DNA of 48,728 nucleotides from Janthinobacterium sp. GW456P (GCF_002127655.1 NZ_NEHB01000025.1:47476-96203), one strand, 5' to 3'; shown: positions 11,145 through 19,148, counted from the stretch's first letter. A program made the numbers and translations. The notes: generated from the sequence alone by a model not told the origin.

Positions 11145-11963
11145 ATGTGGCATGACGCTAAAAGCCTCAATACGACTGCCAACGGCTTGCTGGCCGCGGT
11201 TCTGGTCGTGTGCGTGGCCGCCGGCGTCTGGTGGGTGTCGCAGCGTCCCATGTTCGACCTGCGCACAATCAAGGTGGAAAGCGCGGACGACAAGGGCCTG
11301 CGCCACGTGAATTACCTGACCCTGCGCAGTGGCACTTTGGGCCGCATCAAGGGCAATTTTTTCACGACCAACCTGGAAAGCGTGCGCGGCGTGTTTGAAT
11401 CGGTGCCCTGGGTGCGCCGCGCCAGCGTGCGGCGCGAGTGGCCGAACCAGCTGATCGTGGCGCTGGAAGAACACGAAGCGCTGGGCACCTGGGGCGAAGA
11501 TGGACGCCTGCTGTCGGTCAAGGGTGATGTGTTTACTGCCAATGTGGCCGAAGCGGAAGACGACCATGAGTTGCCTGCGTTTGCCGGCCCCGATGGCAGC
11601 GAGAAGGAAGTACTGACCACCTACGTGCAGCTGGCAAAGTGGTTTTCACCGTTGAAGATGGTGCCTGAATCGCTGTCGCTGTCGAGCCGCTATGCGTGGA
11701 CGGTGAAACTGAATAACGGCATGAGCGTGGCGCTGGGGCGCGAGCAGAATCATACAACCCTGAAGGCGCGGGTCGACCGGCTGGTAGGCATCTACCCGCA
11801 GCTGGCGAGCCGGCTGGAAAATATCGACACGATCGATATGCGCTACCAGAATGGCCTGGCGCTCAGTTCAGCCGGCCTGGTGATACCGGCCGAAGGCAAG
11901 GATGGCAGGCCGGCGCCGGCGATCAAGAAGAAAAATGGCAGTCCGATTAAAAAACCGGCTTAA
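11145..11963 (+). CDS. ftsQ: Cell division protein FtsQ
   Basis: FtsQ is a bitopic inner-membrane scaffold that recruits FtsB/FtsL and so controls FtsWI. The 272-residue protein has a short cytoplasmic N-terminus, one transmembrane helix (about residues 11-30, NGLLAAVLVVCVAAGVWWVS), then a POTRA-like domain starting near FDLRTIKVE and the beta domain. The C-terminal tail is lysine-rich and low-complexity. It sits between ddl and ftsA as in E. coli. FtsQ sequences are weakly conserved, so the call rests on topology and position as well as sequence. Confidence 0.92.
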   Translation: MWHDAKSLNTTANGLLAAVLVVCVAAGVWWVSQRPMFDLRTIKVESADDKGLRHVNYLTLRSGTLGRIKGNFFTTNLESVRGVFESVPWVRRASVRREWPNQLIVALEEHEALGTWGEDGRLLSVKGDVFTANVAEAEDDHELPAFAGPDGSEKEVLTTYVQLAKWFSPLKMVPESLSLSSRYAWTVKLNNGMSVALGREQNHTTLKARVDRLVGIYPQLASRLENIDTIDMRYQNGLALSSAGLVIPAEGKDGRPAPAIKKKNGSPIKKPA

Positions 11964-12012
11964 CCGAATACTCAATTAATCAATTAATAGCCCAAAAAAC
12001 TAGGCGAAAGAA

Positions 12013-13245
12013 ATGACAAAAGACGCGAAAAACCTGATCGTCGGCCTCGATATCGGCACCTCGAAAGTGGTGGCGGTGGTAGCCGAAGTGATGTCCGATG
12101 GGCGCCACGAAGTGATCGGGCTGGGCCAGCACGAATCGAAGGGCCTGAAAAAAGGCGTAGTGGTCAATATCGAGGCCACGGTGGAGTCCATCCAGCGCGC
12201 GCTGGAAGAGGCCGAGCTGATGGCCGACTGCAAGATCCGCAATGTGTACGCGGGCATTGCGGGCAGCCATATCCGCAGCTTCAATTCCAGCGGCATGGTG
12301 GCCATCAAGGACAAGGAAGTGACGGCGACCGACGTGGCGCGCGTCATCGAGACGGCAAAAGCGGTTAACATTCCGACCGATCAGCAATTGCTGCACACGG
12401 TGCCGCAAGAGTTCATCGTCGACAGCCAGGAAGATGTGCGCGAGCCTATCGGCATGAGCGGCATCCGCCTGGAGGTGAAGGTGCATATCGTCACCGGCGC
12501 CGTGTCGGCGGTGCAGAACATCGTCAAGTGCGTGCGCCGCTGCGGCCTGGAAGTGTCGGACCTGATCCTGCAGCCGATGGCGTCCGCCGATGCGGTGCTC
12601 ACGCCCGACGAGAAGGAACTGGGCGTGGTGCTGATCGACATCGGCGGCGGCACGACCGATGTGGCGGTATTCTCCGATGGCGCGATCCGCCATACGGCAG
12701 TCATTCCCATCGCCGGCGACCAGATCACCAACGACATCGCCATGGCCTTGCGTACCCCGACCGCGGAAGCGGAAGAAATCAAGATCCGCTATGGCGTGGC
12801 CAAGCAGGTCCTGGCCGACCCCGGCGAATCGCTGGAAGTGCCTGGCCTGGGCGACCGCGGCCCGCGCAACCTGTCGCGCCAGGCGCTGGCGGCAGTGATC
12901 GAACCGAGGGTCGAGGAGCTGTTCGCGATGGTGCACCAGGTGGTGCGCGAATCCGGCTACGAAGGCGTGCTGTCGTCGGGCATCGTGCTCACGGGCGGCA
13001 CGTCCATCATGCCCGGCATGGTGGAAATGGCGGAAGACATTTTCCTGAAACCGGCGCGCCTGGGCACGCCCGAGTATCGGGGCCAGCTGGCCGACGTGGT
13101 GCGCAGTCCGCGCTATGCCACGGTATTGGGCCTGCTGCTGGAGGCGAAGAAGCAATACCTGCGCGGCCACATCGTGACGCGTCAGGACGGCTCGGTGAAG
13201 GCAGTCTGGCAGCGCATGAAGGAATGGTTTTTAGGGAATTTTTAA
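12013..13245 (+). CDS. ftsA: Cell division protein FtsA, actin-like membrane tether for FtsZ
   Basis: FtsA is an actin-fold ATPase that anchors FtsZ filaments to the inner membrane and links them to late divisome proteins. The phosphate-1 motif GLDIGTSKVVAVVAE is at the N-terminus, the phosphate-2 motif IDIGGGTTDVAVF is near residue 210, and the adenosine motif GIVLTGGTS is near 330. The last residues (QRMKEWFLGNF) form the conserved amphipathic membrane-targeting helix. ATG 12013 has only a weak purine-rich ribosome site (GCGAAAG). It is 49 bases after ftsQ, the first real gap in the cluster. Confidence 0.97.
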   Translation: MTKDAKNLIVGLDIGTSKVVAVVAEVMSDGRHEVIGLGQHESKGLKKGVVVNIEATVESIQRALEEAELMADCKIRNVYAGIAGSHIRSFNSSGMVAIKDKEVTATDVARVIETAKAVNIPTDQQLLHTVPQEFIVDSQEDVREPIGMSGIRLEVKVHIVTGAVSAVQNIVKCVRRCGLEVSDLILQPMASADAVLTPDEKELGVVLIDIGGGTTDVAVFSDGAIRHTAVIPIAGDQITNDIAMALRTPTAEAEEIKIRYGVAKQVLADPGESLEVPGLGDRGPRNLSRQALAAVIEPRVEELFAMVHQVVRESGYEGVLSSGIVLTGGTSIMPGMVEMAEDIFLKPARLGTPEYRGQLADVVRSPRYATVLGLLLEAKKQYLRGHIVTRQDGSVKAVWQRMKEWFLGNF

Positions 13246-13399
13246 GGGCATGATTTTCGCCCGGCAGCACAGTTTTTTTGGCAGCATCGCAGGTACACAC
13301 ACATAACCTTATTTTATATTTAACCGCAGTTTTCAATCTCCAGTTCTCCTACCAATATGAGGCCTGGCGCTTGGAAACCGCATCTGATAGGAGCACATC
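13246..13399 (+). promoter_or_regulatory. 154-bp ftsA-ftsZ spacer, likely carrying ftsZ-specific control
   Basis: Genes upstream of ftsQ are packed with almost no spacing, yet 154 bases separate ftsA and ftsZ. The spacer contains an AT-rich stretch around 13299-13322 (including TTATTTTATATTTAA) that could supply a -10 element, and a run of seven T at 13271-13277 without a convincing stem before it. A ribosome site (TAGGAG) lies just before the ftsZ ATG. Extra ftsZ promoters inside or after ftsA are known in other proteobacteria; here the promoter is inferred from spacing and base composition, not from a clear -35/-10 pair. Confidence 0.35.
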
Positions 13400-14608
13400 A
13401 TGGAGTTCGATATGGTCGATAACACAGCTTTAGGTACCGTCATCAAGGTCGTCGGCGTCGGCGGTGCGGGTGGCAATGCAGTCCAACACATGATCAACAA
13501 AGGCATGTCGGGCGTGGAGTTCATTGCCGCCAACACCGACGCACAGGCCCTGTCGACATCGAAGGCCCACAACATCATCCAGATCGGCGATACCGGCCTG
13601 GGCGCCGGCATGAAGCCTGCCGTCGGCCGCCAGCTGGCGGAAGAATCGCGCACGCGCATCGCCGATTCGCTGCGCGGCGCGCACATGGTCTTCATCGCCG
13701 CCGGCATGGGCGGCGGCACGGGCACGGGCGCCGCCCCGATCGTCGCTGAAGTTGCCAAGGAACTGGGCGCGCTGACGGTGGCCGTGGTCTCCAAGCCATT
13801 CTCGTACGAAGGCCAGAAATGCATGGACATCGCCGACGAAGGCCTGGAGCAGCTGTCCCTGCACGTCGATTCGCTGATCATCATCCTCAATGAAAAACTG
13901 GAAGAGATCTACGAAGACGAAAGCATGCTGGAATGGATGCAGCACGCCGATGATGTGCTCAACAACGCGGTGGCCGGCATTGCCGAGATCATCAACGTGC
14001 CTGGCCATATCAACGTCGACTTCAACGACGTGAAAACCATCATGGGCGAGCAGGGCAAGGCCATGATGGGCACGGCGACGGCGTCCGGCGTGGACCGTGC
14101 GCGCATCGCCGCCGAACAGGCTGTCGCTTCGCCGCTGCTGGACGGTATCGATCTGTCGGGCGCGCGCGGTGTGCTGGTCAACGTCACGGCCAGCCGTGGC
14201 TTGAAAGGCAAGGAGATCAAGGAAGTCATGGCTGCCGTGCGCGCGTTTGCCGCGCCGGACGCGTCGATCGCGCAAGGTATCGCCTACGACGACGCCATGG
14301 GCGACGATATCCGCGTCACCGTGGTGGCCACGGGCCTGGGCCGCGCGAAGAAAAACATCCAGCTGGTACCGCAGCAAGTGCTGCGCACCGGCACCCACAA
14401 CAGCCCGCTGACCCCGTCGGCTGCCATGGGCAGCGCGCAAGCGGCGACGACGACGGTGGGCGTGGCCACGCCGGCAGCCGGTTTCGACGGCATGAAGGCG
14501 CCGGCAGTATGGCGCCGCGAATCGGCTTCCGAGCAGGTGCGCGCGATGGAAAAGAATGGCATGGAGACGTATGACATTCCGGCATTCCTGCGCAAGCAAG
14601 CCGATTAA
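13400..14608 (+). CDS. ftsZ: Cell division protein FtsZ, tubulin-like GTPase
   Basis: FtsZ polymerises into the cytokinetic ring on the inner face of the membrane. The 402-residue protein has the N-terminal VGVGGAGGNAVQHM nucleotide-binding segment, the tubulin signature GGGTGTG at residues 104-110, the T7 synergy loop around NVDFNDVKTIM, a variable linker (about residues 330-385), and the conserved C-terminal peptide DIPAFLRKQAD that binds FtsA and ZipA-type partners. The start MEFDM matches beta-proteobacterial FtsZ. A strong terminator follows, so ftsZ closes the dcw cluster. Confidence 0.98.
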   Translation: MEFDMVDNTALGTVIKVVGVGGAGGNAVQHMINKGMSGVEFIAANTDAQALSTSKAHNIIQIGDTGLGAGMKPAVGRQLAEESRTRIADSLRGAHMVFIAAGMGGGTGTGAAPIVAEVAKELGALTVAVVSKPFSYEGQKCMDIADEGLEQLSLHVDSLIIILNEKLEEIYEDESMLEWMQHADDVLNNAVAGIAEIINVPGHINVDFNDVKTIMGEQGKAMMGTATASGVDRARIAAEQAVASPLLDGIDLSGARGVLVNVTASRGLKGKEIKEVMAAVRAFAAPDASIAQGIAYDDAMGDDIRVTVVATGLGRAKKNIQLVPQQVLRTGTHNSPLTPSAAMGSAQAATTTVGVATPAAGFDGMKAPAVWRRESASEQVRAMEKNGMETYDIPAFLRKQAD

Positions 14609-14632
14609 GGTAGCTTGATGTATGCAACGATG

Positions 14633-14661
14633 ACGGCGGCCTGAGGGCCGCCGTTTTTTTT
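14633..14661 (+). terminator. Intrinsic terminator after ftsZ
   Basis: A perfect 9-bp stem ACGGCGGCC / GGCCGCCGT with a TGAG loop is followed at once by eight T (14654-14661). It lies 24 bases after the ftsZ stop and marks the end of the dcw transcript. Confidence 0.9.
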
Positions 14662-14791
14662 GCCGGGTTTTGACTTTTGACTTTGCCTTTCCGGCCGTTT
14701 TCTGCACAAATACGGCAAGTCAGGCATACTATCGCGCAGTGTCGGCATCATGCCGGCAGCATCCTCAACCGACAGTACACAAGGAGTCAAC

Positions 14792-15298
14792 ATGACCATC
14801 AAGATCGGCGACACCCTGCCAGAAGGCACCCTGGCTGAATTCATCGAAAGCGAAACCGAAGGTTGCGCACTGGGCCCGAACACGTTCAACGTGCAAGACC
14901 TGGTCAAGGGCAAGAAGATCGCCATCTTCGGCCTGCCAGGCGCCTACACCCCGACCTGCTCCGCACAGCACGTGCCGGGCTACGTCAAGCACGCCGCCGA
15001 CCTGAAAGCCAAAGGCGTCGATGAAATCTGGTGCATCTCCGTCAACGACGCGTTCGTGATGGGCGCCTGGGGCCGCGACCAGAAAGCCACAGGCGTCGTG
15101 CGCATGATGGCTGACGGCAACGCCGCCTACAGCAAGGCCCTGGGCCTGGACGCCGATTTCTCCAAGCACGGCATGGGCACGCGCTCGCAGCGCTACTCGA
15201 TGCTGGTCGACAATGGCGTCGTGACGCAATTGAACGTCGAGCAGGGCGGCAAGTTTGAAGTGTCGAATGCCGAGACCTTGCTGGGCCAGCTGGCCTAA
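14792..15298 (+). CDS. Prx5-type peroxiredoxin (redoxin family)
   Basis: This 168-residue protein is a thiol peroxidase of the Prx5/redoxin group, reducing H2O2 and organic peroxides in the cytoplasm with glutathione/glutaredoxin- or thioredoxin-type donors. The active-site loop GLPGAYTPTCSAQHVPGY puts the peroxidatic cysteine at residue 56. Further cysteines are at about 25 and 81; the latter lies in EIWCISVND, common in this group. ATG 14792 is chosen because of a perfect AAGGAG six bases upstream; a longer frame from 14750 lacks this. A peroxiredoxin after ftsZ is a common arrangement in Burkholderiales. The reductant cannot be told from the sequence. Confidence 0.9.
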   Translation: MTIKIGDTLPEGTLAEFIESETEGCALGPNTFNVQDLVKGKKIAIFGLPGAYTPTCSAQHVPGYVKHAADLKAKGVDEIWCISVNDAFVMGAWGRDQKATGVVRMMADGNAAYSKALGLDADFSKHGMGTRSQRYSMLVDNGVVTQLNVEQGGKFEVSNAETLLGQLA

Positions 15299-15308
15299 GC
15301 AGATCGCG

Positions 15309-15355
15309 GGTCGGCGCAGGTCGGCGTAGGTCGGCTTAGCGCAGCGTAAGCCGAC
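15309..15355 (+). repeat. Palindromic intergenic repeat with three 10-bp tandem units
   Basis: Three consecutive 10-base units GGTCGGCGCA, GGTCGGCGTA and GGTCGGCTTA (15309-15338) run into a palindrome GTCGGCTTA-GCGCAGCG-TAAGCCGAC (15330-15355). It is intergenic, just after the peroxiredoxin gene. The layout (two 9-bp arms around a GCGCAGCG centre) resembles short REP-like palindromes dispersed in proteobacterial genomes. A related but diverged copy follows at 15400-15429. Confidence 0.7.
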
Positions 15356-15399
15356 ATGCTGCGTTCGAACCGCATTCGCACCGCGTTCGCTTCAGCACT

Positions 15400-15451
15400 G
15401 TTGGATTACGCGCTGCGCGCTAATCCAACCTACGCAAGCTACCCAAGCTAC
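15400..15451 (+). repeat. Second palindromic repeat (TTGGATTA type) plus 9-bp direct repeat
   Basis: GTTGGATTA and TAATCCAAC (15400-15408 and 15421-15429) flank a GC-rich 12-base centre, the same architecture as the repeat at 15330-15355 with changed arm bases. It is followed by two 9-base direct units, GCAAGCTAC and CCAAGCTAC (15434-15451). No gene lies in 15299-15488. Confidence 0.65.
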
Positions 15452-15458
15452 GCAATAC

Positions 15459-15483
15459 AAAACGGCGCCATCGGCGCCGTTTT
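15459..15483. terminator. Bidirectional terminator between peroxiredoxin and methyltransferase genes
   Basis: AAAACGGCGCC and GGCGCCGTTTT form a perfect 11-bp stem around ATC. Because the arms end in A and T tracts it can act on both strands, serving the peroxiredoxin gene from the left and the methyltransferase gene, whose stop is at 15489, from the right. Confidence 0.75.
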
Positions 15484-15488
15484 CACGT

Positions 15489-16256
15489 TTATTGTACCGA
15501 CGGTTTCGTTGCCTCGAACATGGCCGCGTCGATGCTGAACGAATAATCGTCCTGCAGCGCGAAATACTTTCGCGCTTCCTCAGGCGCGCCATCGAACAGG
15601 TTGCGGATGGCCGCCACCCGCTCGTTCGGCGTGCGCATGCGCGCCACCCATTCGTCGAACTGCATCGTCAGTTTCCACACGCTGCGCAAGCTGTGCGTGA
15701 ATCCCGCGTTGTCGAACTTGGCGCCCCATTCGCAGGTGCGGTAGTCGCGCACGTGCGAGGCGTCGCGCAGCATTTCCACCGCCTGCAATGTGCTGTCGTA
15801 CAGGGCCGTCTTCGGAGCCACGATGTCGATCACCAGCAAGGTGCCGTTCGGGCGCAGCACGCGCCACGCTTCGGCCAAGGCTGCGGCCACGTCGTTCCAG
15901 TGGTGCGCGGAAAAGCGCGTGACGACCATGTCGAAGCTGGTGTCGGCAAACGGCAGACGCGCCACGTCGCCCTGTTGCGTGCTGATATTGTGCAAGCCGC
16001 GCTGCACCCTGGCGCAATCGACTACGTCGAGCATGGGCTGCGCCAGGTCGAAGGCGACAACCGATTGTGCCACGGGGGCGACGGCAAAGCTGGCGTGGCC
16101 GGCGCCGCAGCCCAGGTCCAGCACGACGGGTTTGCCGTGGCGGCGCGCGCATTCCTGCATCAGCACCAGGTCGGCGCCTTGCGCGTGGACCGCGCTGCTC
16201 AGGTAGGCATGGGCCGTCTTGCCAAACTGTTCGGTAACGACATCGTGCTGCTGCAT
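15489..16256 (-). CDS. Class I SAM-dependent methyltransferase (UbiE-like)
   Basis: This 255-residue protein has the Rossmann SAM-binding motif VVLDLGCGAGHASF at residues 45-58, an acidic residue after the second strand (VAFDLAQPML), and the motif IV region around FDMVVTRFSAHHW. These place it in the Methyltransf_11 superfamily of small-molecule methyltransferases. The substrate is unknown; similarity to UbiE/BioC is only at fold level. ATG 16256 is chosen for its GGAGAA site six bases upstream; an upstream in-frame ATG at 16322 would run through the divergent promoter region. It is transcribed away from the adjacent HTH regulator, which probably controls it. Confidence 0.85.
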   Translation of the reverse strand: MQQHDVVTEQFGKTAHAYLSSAVHAQGADLVLMQECARRHGKPVVLDLGCGAGHASFAVAPVAQSVVAFDLAQPMLDVVDCARVQRGLHNISTQQGDVARLPFADTSFDMVVTRFSAHHWNDVAAALAEAWRVLRPNGTLLVIDIVAPKTALYDSTLQAVEMLRDASHVRDYRTCEWGAKFDNAGFTHSLRSVWKLTMQFDEWVARMRTPNERVAAIRNLFDGAPEEARKYFALQDDYSFSIDAAMFEATKPSVQ

Positions 16257-16294
16257 GGTGTTCTCCTGTTGATGGGTGAGTTCCTGCAGAATAG

Positions 16295-16332
16295 GGATAA
16301 AATTATCCTGTAACAAGACCATAACTTATACT
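16295..16332. promoter_or_regulatory. Palindromic operator and divergent promoter region
   Basis: Between the divergent methyltransferase and HTH regulator genes lies the perfect inverted repeat GGATAA-AA-TTATCC (16295-16308). A TATACT -10 candidate for the regulator gene is at 16327-16332; a weak -35 (TTATCC, 16303-16308) would overlap the right arm. A repressor bound here could block RNA polymerase. The assignment is inferred from symmetry and position only. Confidence 0.45.
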
Positions 16333-16360
16333 GGTATATCCACTACCATGCAGAGCTGCC

Positions 16361-17134
16361 ATGTCGAACAAACTCGCTGAATTCATCCGCGCCCGGCGCG
16401 AAGCCGTCACTCCCGCCATGGCCGGCCTGCCCGGCGGCGGGCGGCGGCGCACGCCGGGCTTGCGCCGCGAAGAGCTGGCGCAGTTGTGCGATGTCAGCCC
16501 CACATGGCTGACGTGGCTGGAGCAGGGGCGGCCCGTGTCGGCCTCGGCCAGGATGCTGGCCCGCCTGGCGCAGGTGCTGCAGCTGAGCACAGCCGAGCGC
16601 GCCTATCTGTTCGAAGTGGCGGACAAGCATGACCCCAGCCATGGCACAGGCGAGGGTGGCGGGCCTGCTAGCGCCGAACTGGCCGCCATCGTCGCCGCCA
16701 TCGACGCGCCCGCCTACATCCTCGACCGCGCATGGAACGCCGTGGCGTGGAACGAGGCCGCGTCCACCTTGTTTACGGGCTGGCTGCATGGCGATGCGGC
16801 TGCGCCGAACCAGCTGCGCTTCATGTTCCTGGCGCCGGACGCGCGCGCGCTGGTCGTCGGCTGGCCCGAGCGGGCGCGGCGCCTGGTGGCGGAGTTTCGC
16901 GCCGATATCGGCCGCCACGCGGACCAGGCGCCGCTGGCCGGCCTGATCGCCGAACTGGCCGACGCCAGCCCTGAATTTCGCCAGTGGTGGGGCGCGCAGC
17001 AGGTGCAGGGCCGCGATGGCGGCCTGCGCCAATTTCAGCATCCGCAGCTGGGCCTGCTTGGCTATCACCAGGTGACCCTGCACCTGGCGCGCCAGCATGA
17101 ATTGAAACTGGTGATGCTGTTGCCTGTGTCATAA
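16361..17134 (+). CDS. HTH regulator with MmyB-like ligand-binding domain
   Basis: The 257-residue protein starts with a Xre-type helix-turn-helix (about residues 34-60, with RREELAQLCDVSPTWLTWLE) preceded by the arginine-rich GGGRRRTPGLRREELA stretch typical of MmyB-family regulators. The C-terminal part (about residues 100-255) contains AYILDRAWNAVAWNEAA, matching the PAS-like MmyB ligand domain, which is thought to bind small hydrophobic ligands. Such regulators usually sit next to and divergent from the gene they control, here the methyltransferase. The ligand is unknown. Confidence 0.88.
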   Translation: MSNKLAEFIRARREAVTPAMAGLPGGGRRRTPGLRREELAQLCDVSPTWLTWLEQGRPVSASARMLARLAQVLQLSTAERAYLFEVADKHDPSHGTGEGGGPASAELAAIVAAIDAPAYILDRAWNAVAWNEAASTLFTGWLHGDAAAPNQLRFMFLAPDARALVVGWPERARRLVAEFRADIGRHADQAPLAGLIAELADASPEFRQWWGAQQVQGRDGGLRQFQHPQLGLLGYHQVTLHLARQHELKLVMLLPVS

Positions 17135-17151
17135 GGTAAAACGGCTGCGCT

Positions 17152-17160
17152 TGCTATAAT
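17152..17160 (+). promoter_or_regulatory. Extended -10 promoter for the EamA gene
   Basis: TGCTATAAT is a perfect TATAAT preceded by TG one base away, an extended -10 that can work without a good -35, and indeed no good -35 is seen. It lies about 60 bases before the EamA start and after the stop of the HTH regulator gene. Confidence 0.6.
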
Positions 17161-17219
17161 CGGGCGGACGGCCTGGCCCTGCCTTTCCAGACCAAGCTGT
17201 CCTGGCTCCGGCCGTCGCC

Positions 17220-18137
17220 ATGATGACGGCCCCGCTCTTTCGCCAGGAGTCTGTCCTGCTATCCCGCAACTCTAATCTGCGCAGCATCTATGTGATGCTG
17301 GTCGCCGTCGCCATGTTTTCCCTGATGGACACGGCCATGAAACTGCTGTCCGCCCACTACCCCGCCATGCAGGTGACGGCCTTGCGCGCGCTGTCGTCGT
17401 TGCCGCTCGTGTGCCTGTACCTGTTGTACCGCGGCGCCTTCAAGAACGTGCTGAAGGTGCGCTGGCCGCTGCATGTGCTGCGCGGCGCGCTGGGCGTGCT
17501 GATGATTACCCTGTTCGCCTACGGCTTGAAACGCATGTCGCTGGCCGAAGCGTATTCGCTGTTTTTCGTTGCTCCCTTGCTGATCACGATCCTGTCGGTT
17601 TTTATCCTGAAGGAAAAAGTCGACCTGGCGCGCTGGTGCGCGATCGCCGTGGGCCTGGCGGGCGTGCTGGTGGCCTTGCGCCCCGACGGTTCGGGCTTCT
17701 TTTCGGTAGCCGGGCTGGCCGTGCTGGGTTCGGCCGCCTGCTACGCCATCTCGGCCGTCACGGGCCGCATCCTGAGCCGCACGGACGCCAGCGAAAGCAT
17801 GGTCTTCTGGCTGATGGTGATGATGGCTGCCGGCGGCGTGGCCCTGTCGGTGCACGAGTGGGTGAGCATCCGCGGCGAAGACTGGTGGCTGCTGGCGGGC
17901 TTGTCGCTGAGCGGCTTCCTGGGCCAGCTGGCCATCACGGAGGCGTTTCGCCATGGCAAGGCGTCGAGCGTGGCGCCGTTCGAATACTCGGCCCTGGCCT
18001 GGGGCATGGCCCTGGACTGGCTGCTGTGGCGCGCCTTGCCCGACGAATACACGCTGATCGGCGCGGCCATCATCATCGGCAGCGGCATTTATCTGGTGCG
18101 GCGCGAAGCCGTGCATGCGGAAAGCGAACATCCTTGA
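17220..18137 (+). CDS. EamA/DMT-superfamily transporter
   Basis: This is an inner-membrane carrier of about 305 residues with ten hydrophobic segments arranged as two EamA repeats, the second starting near residue 160. The first helix IYVMLVAVAMFSLMDTAMKLL and the VTALRALSSLPLV segment are typical of the drug/metabolite transporter superfamily (RhaT/YdcZ-like exporters). Substrate cannot be predicted. The start is uncertain: ATG 17220 and 17223 lack a ribosome site, while a CAGGAG lies just inside the frame at 17244, so translation may begin further on. It is followed by lpxC after about 75 bases. Confidence 0.85.
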   Translation: MMTAPLFRQESVLLSRNSNLRSIYVMLVAVAMFSLMDTAMKLLSAHYPAMQVTALRALSSLPLVCLYLLYRGAFKNVLKVRWPLHVLRGALGVLMITLFAYGLKRMSLAEAYSLFFVAPLLITILSVFILKEKVDLARWCAIAVGLAGVLVALRPDGSGFFSVAGLAVLGSAACYAISAVTGRILSRTDASESMVFWLMVMMAAGGVALSVHEWVSIRGEDWWLLAGLSLSGFLGQLAITEAFRHGKASSVAPFEYSALAWGMALDWLLWRALPDEYTLIGAAIIIGSGIYLVRREAVHAESEHP

Positions 18138-18200
18138 TCGCACATTGTGGTTTTTCTGGCTCGGACGATGCTGCTCCGCAACGAAAAGACGCCAAATGGA

Positions 18201-18215
18201 TATAATCGACAGATG
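18201..18215 (+). promoter_or_regulatory. -10 box immediately before lpxC, suggesting a leaderless transcript
   Basis: A perfect TATAAT at 18201-18206 ends six bases before the lpxC ATG at 18213. Transcription normally begins about seven bases after the -10, which would put the start at or next to the A of ATG. No Shine-Dalgarno is visible before the ATG, in line with a leaderless mRNA. The matching -35 is poor. Confidence 0.45.
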
Positions 18216-19148
18216 TTAAAACAACGCACCATCAAACAACAGGTCCGCACCATCGGTGTCGGTTTGCATTCCGGCACCAAGGTGGAACTGACCTTGCGTC
18301 CCGCCGCGATCGACACGGGCATCGTGTTCCGCCGCATCGACCTCGATCCCATCGTCGAGTTTCCCGCCAGCGCCATGGCCGTGGGCGATACGCGCATGGC
18401 TTCCGTGCTGATCAAGGACGGCGCCAGGGTTTCTACTGTGGAACATCTGATGTCGGCCGCCGCCGGCCTGGGCATCGACAATATGCTGATCGACGTGAAT
18501 GCGGAAGAAATTCCCATCATGGACGGTTCCGCCTCGTCCTTCGTCTACCTGCTGCAGCAGGCCGGGGTGGAGGAGCAGCAGGCGCCGAAGAAATTCATCA
18601 AGGTCATCAAGCCCGTGGAAGTGCGTCACGGCAAGGGCGATGCGGAGAAATGGGCGCGCCTGTCGCCGTACGACGGCTTCAAGCTCGATTTCTTCATCGA
18701 ATTCAACCACCCGGCCGTCGATGGCACGATGCAGCGCGCCTCGGTGGACTTTGGCGACGTGTCCTACGTGCACGACGTGGCGCGTGCGCGCACCTTCGGT
18801 TTCATGCAGGACGTGGAAAGCTTGCGCGGCATGGGCCTGGCCCGTGGCGGTTCGCTGGAAAACGCCATCGTGATGGACGAATACCGCATTCTCAACGCCG
18901 ATGGCCTGCGCTACGAAGACGAGTTCGTGCGTCATAAGATCCTCGATGCCATCGGCGACCTGTATCTGGTGGGCCACCCGCTGCTCGCCTACTACACGGC
19001 CCATAAATCGGGTCATGCGCTGAACAACCAGCTGCTGCTGGCGCTGCTGGAGCAGCCGGAATCGTATGAAATCGTTTCGTTCGCCACGAATGAGACGGCG
19101 CCGCAGTCGTATCTGCGCCAGATGGAACGCGAGTGGTCGCTGACCTGA
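18213..19148 (+). CDS. lpxC: UDP-3-O-acyl-N-acetylglucosamine deacetylase
   Basis: LpxC is the zinc deacetylase of the committed step of lipid A synthesis in the cytoplasm. The 311-residue protein has its zinc and catalytic residues in [14 protein letters not shown] (His78), [14 protein letters not shown] (His241, Asp245) and KSGHALNN (catalytic histidine). ATG 18213 gives the family N-terminus [20 protein letters not shown]; a frame extending upstream to 18147 is rejected because it runs through the TATAAT promoter element. LpxC near ftsZ and secA is the usual arrangement. No ribosome site is seen. Confidence 0.96.
   Translation: MLKQRTIKQQVRTIGVGLHSGTKVELTLRPAAIDTGIVFRRIDLDPIVEFPASAMAVGDTRMASVLIKDGARVSTVEHLMSAAAGLGIDNMLIDVNAEEIPIMDGSASSFVYLLQQAGVEEQQAPKKFIKVIKPVEVRHGKGDAEKWARLSPYDGFKLDFFIEFNHPAVDGTMQRASVDFGDVSYVHDVARARTFGFMQDVESLRGMGLARGGSLENAIVMDEYRILNADGLRYEDEFVRHKILDAIGDLYLVGHPLLAYYTAHKSGHALNNQLLLALLEQPESYEIVSFATNETAPQSYLRQMEREWSLT

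Noticed and set aside
13265..13280. T7 run after ftsA as an intrinsic terminator
   Set aside because: No stable stem lies directly before the T run, and stopping here would cut off ftsZ.
15309..15451. Repeat cluster as a CRISPR array
   Set aside because: Units are 9-10 bases, contiguous or palindromic, with no regular spacers and no cas genes.
16257..16322. Longer methyltransferase start at 16322
   Set aside because: It would run the coding sequence through the palindrome and the divergent promoter region; ATG 16256 has its own GGAGAA site.
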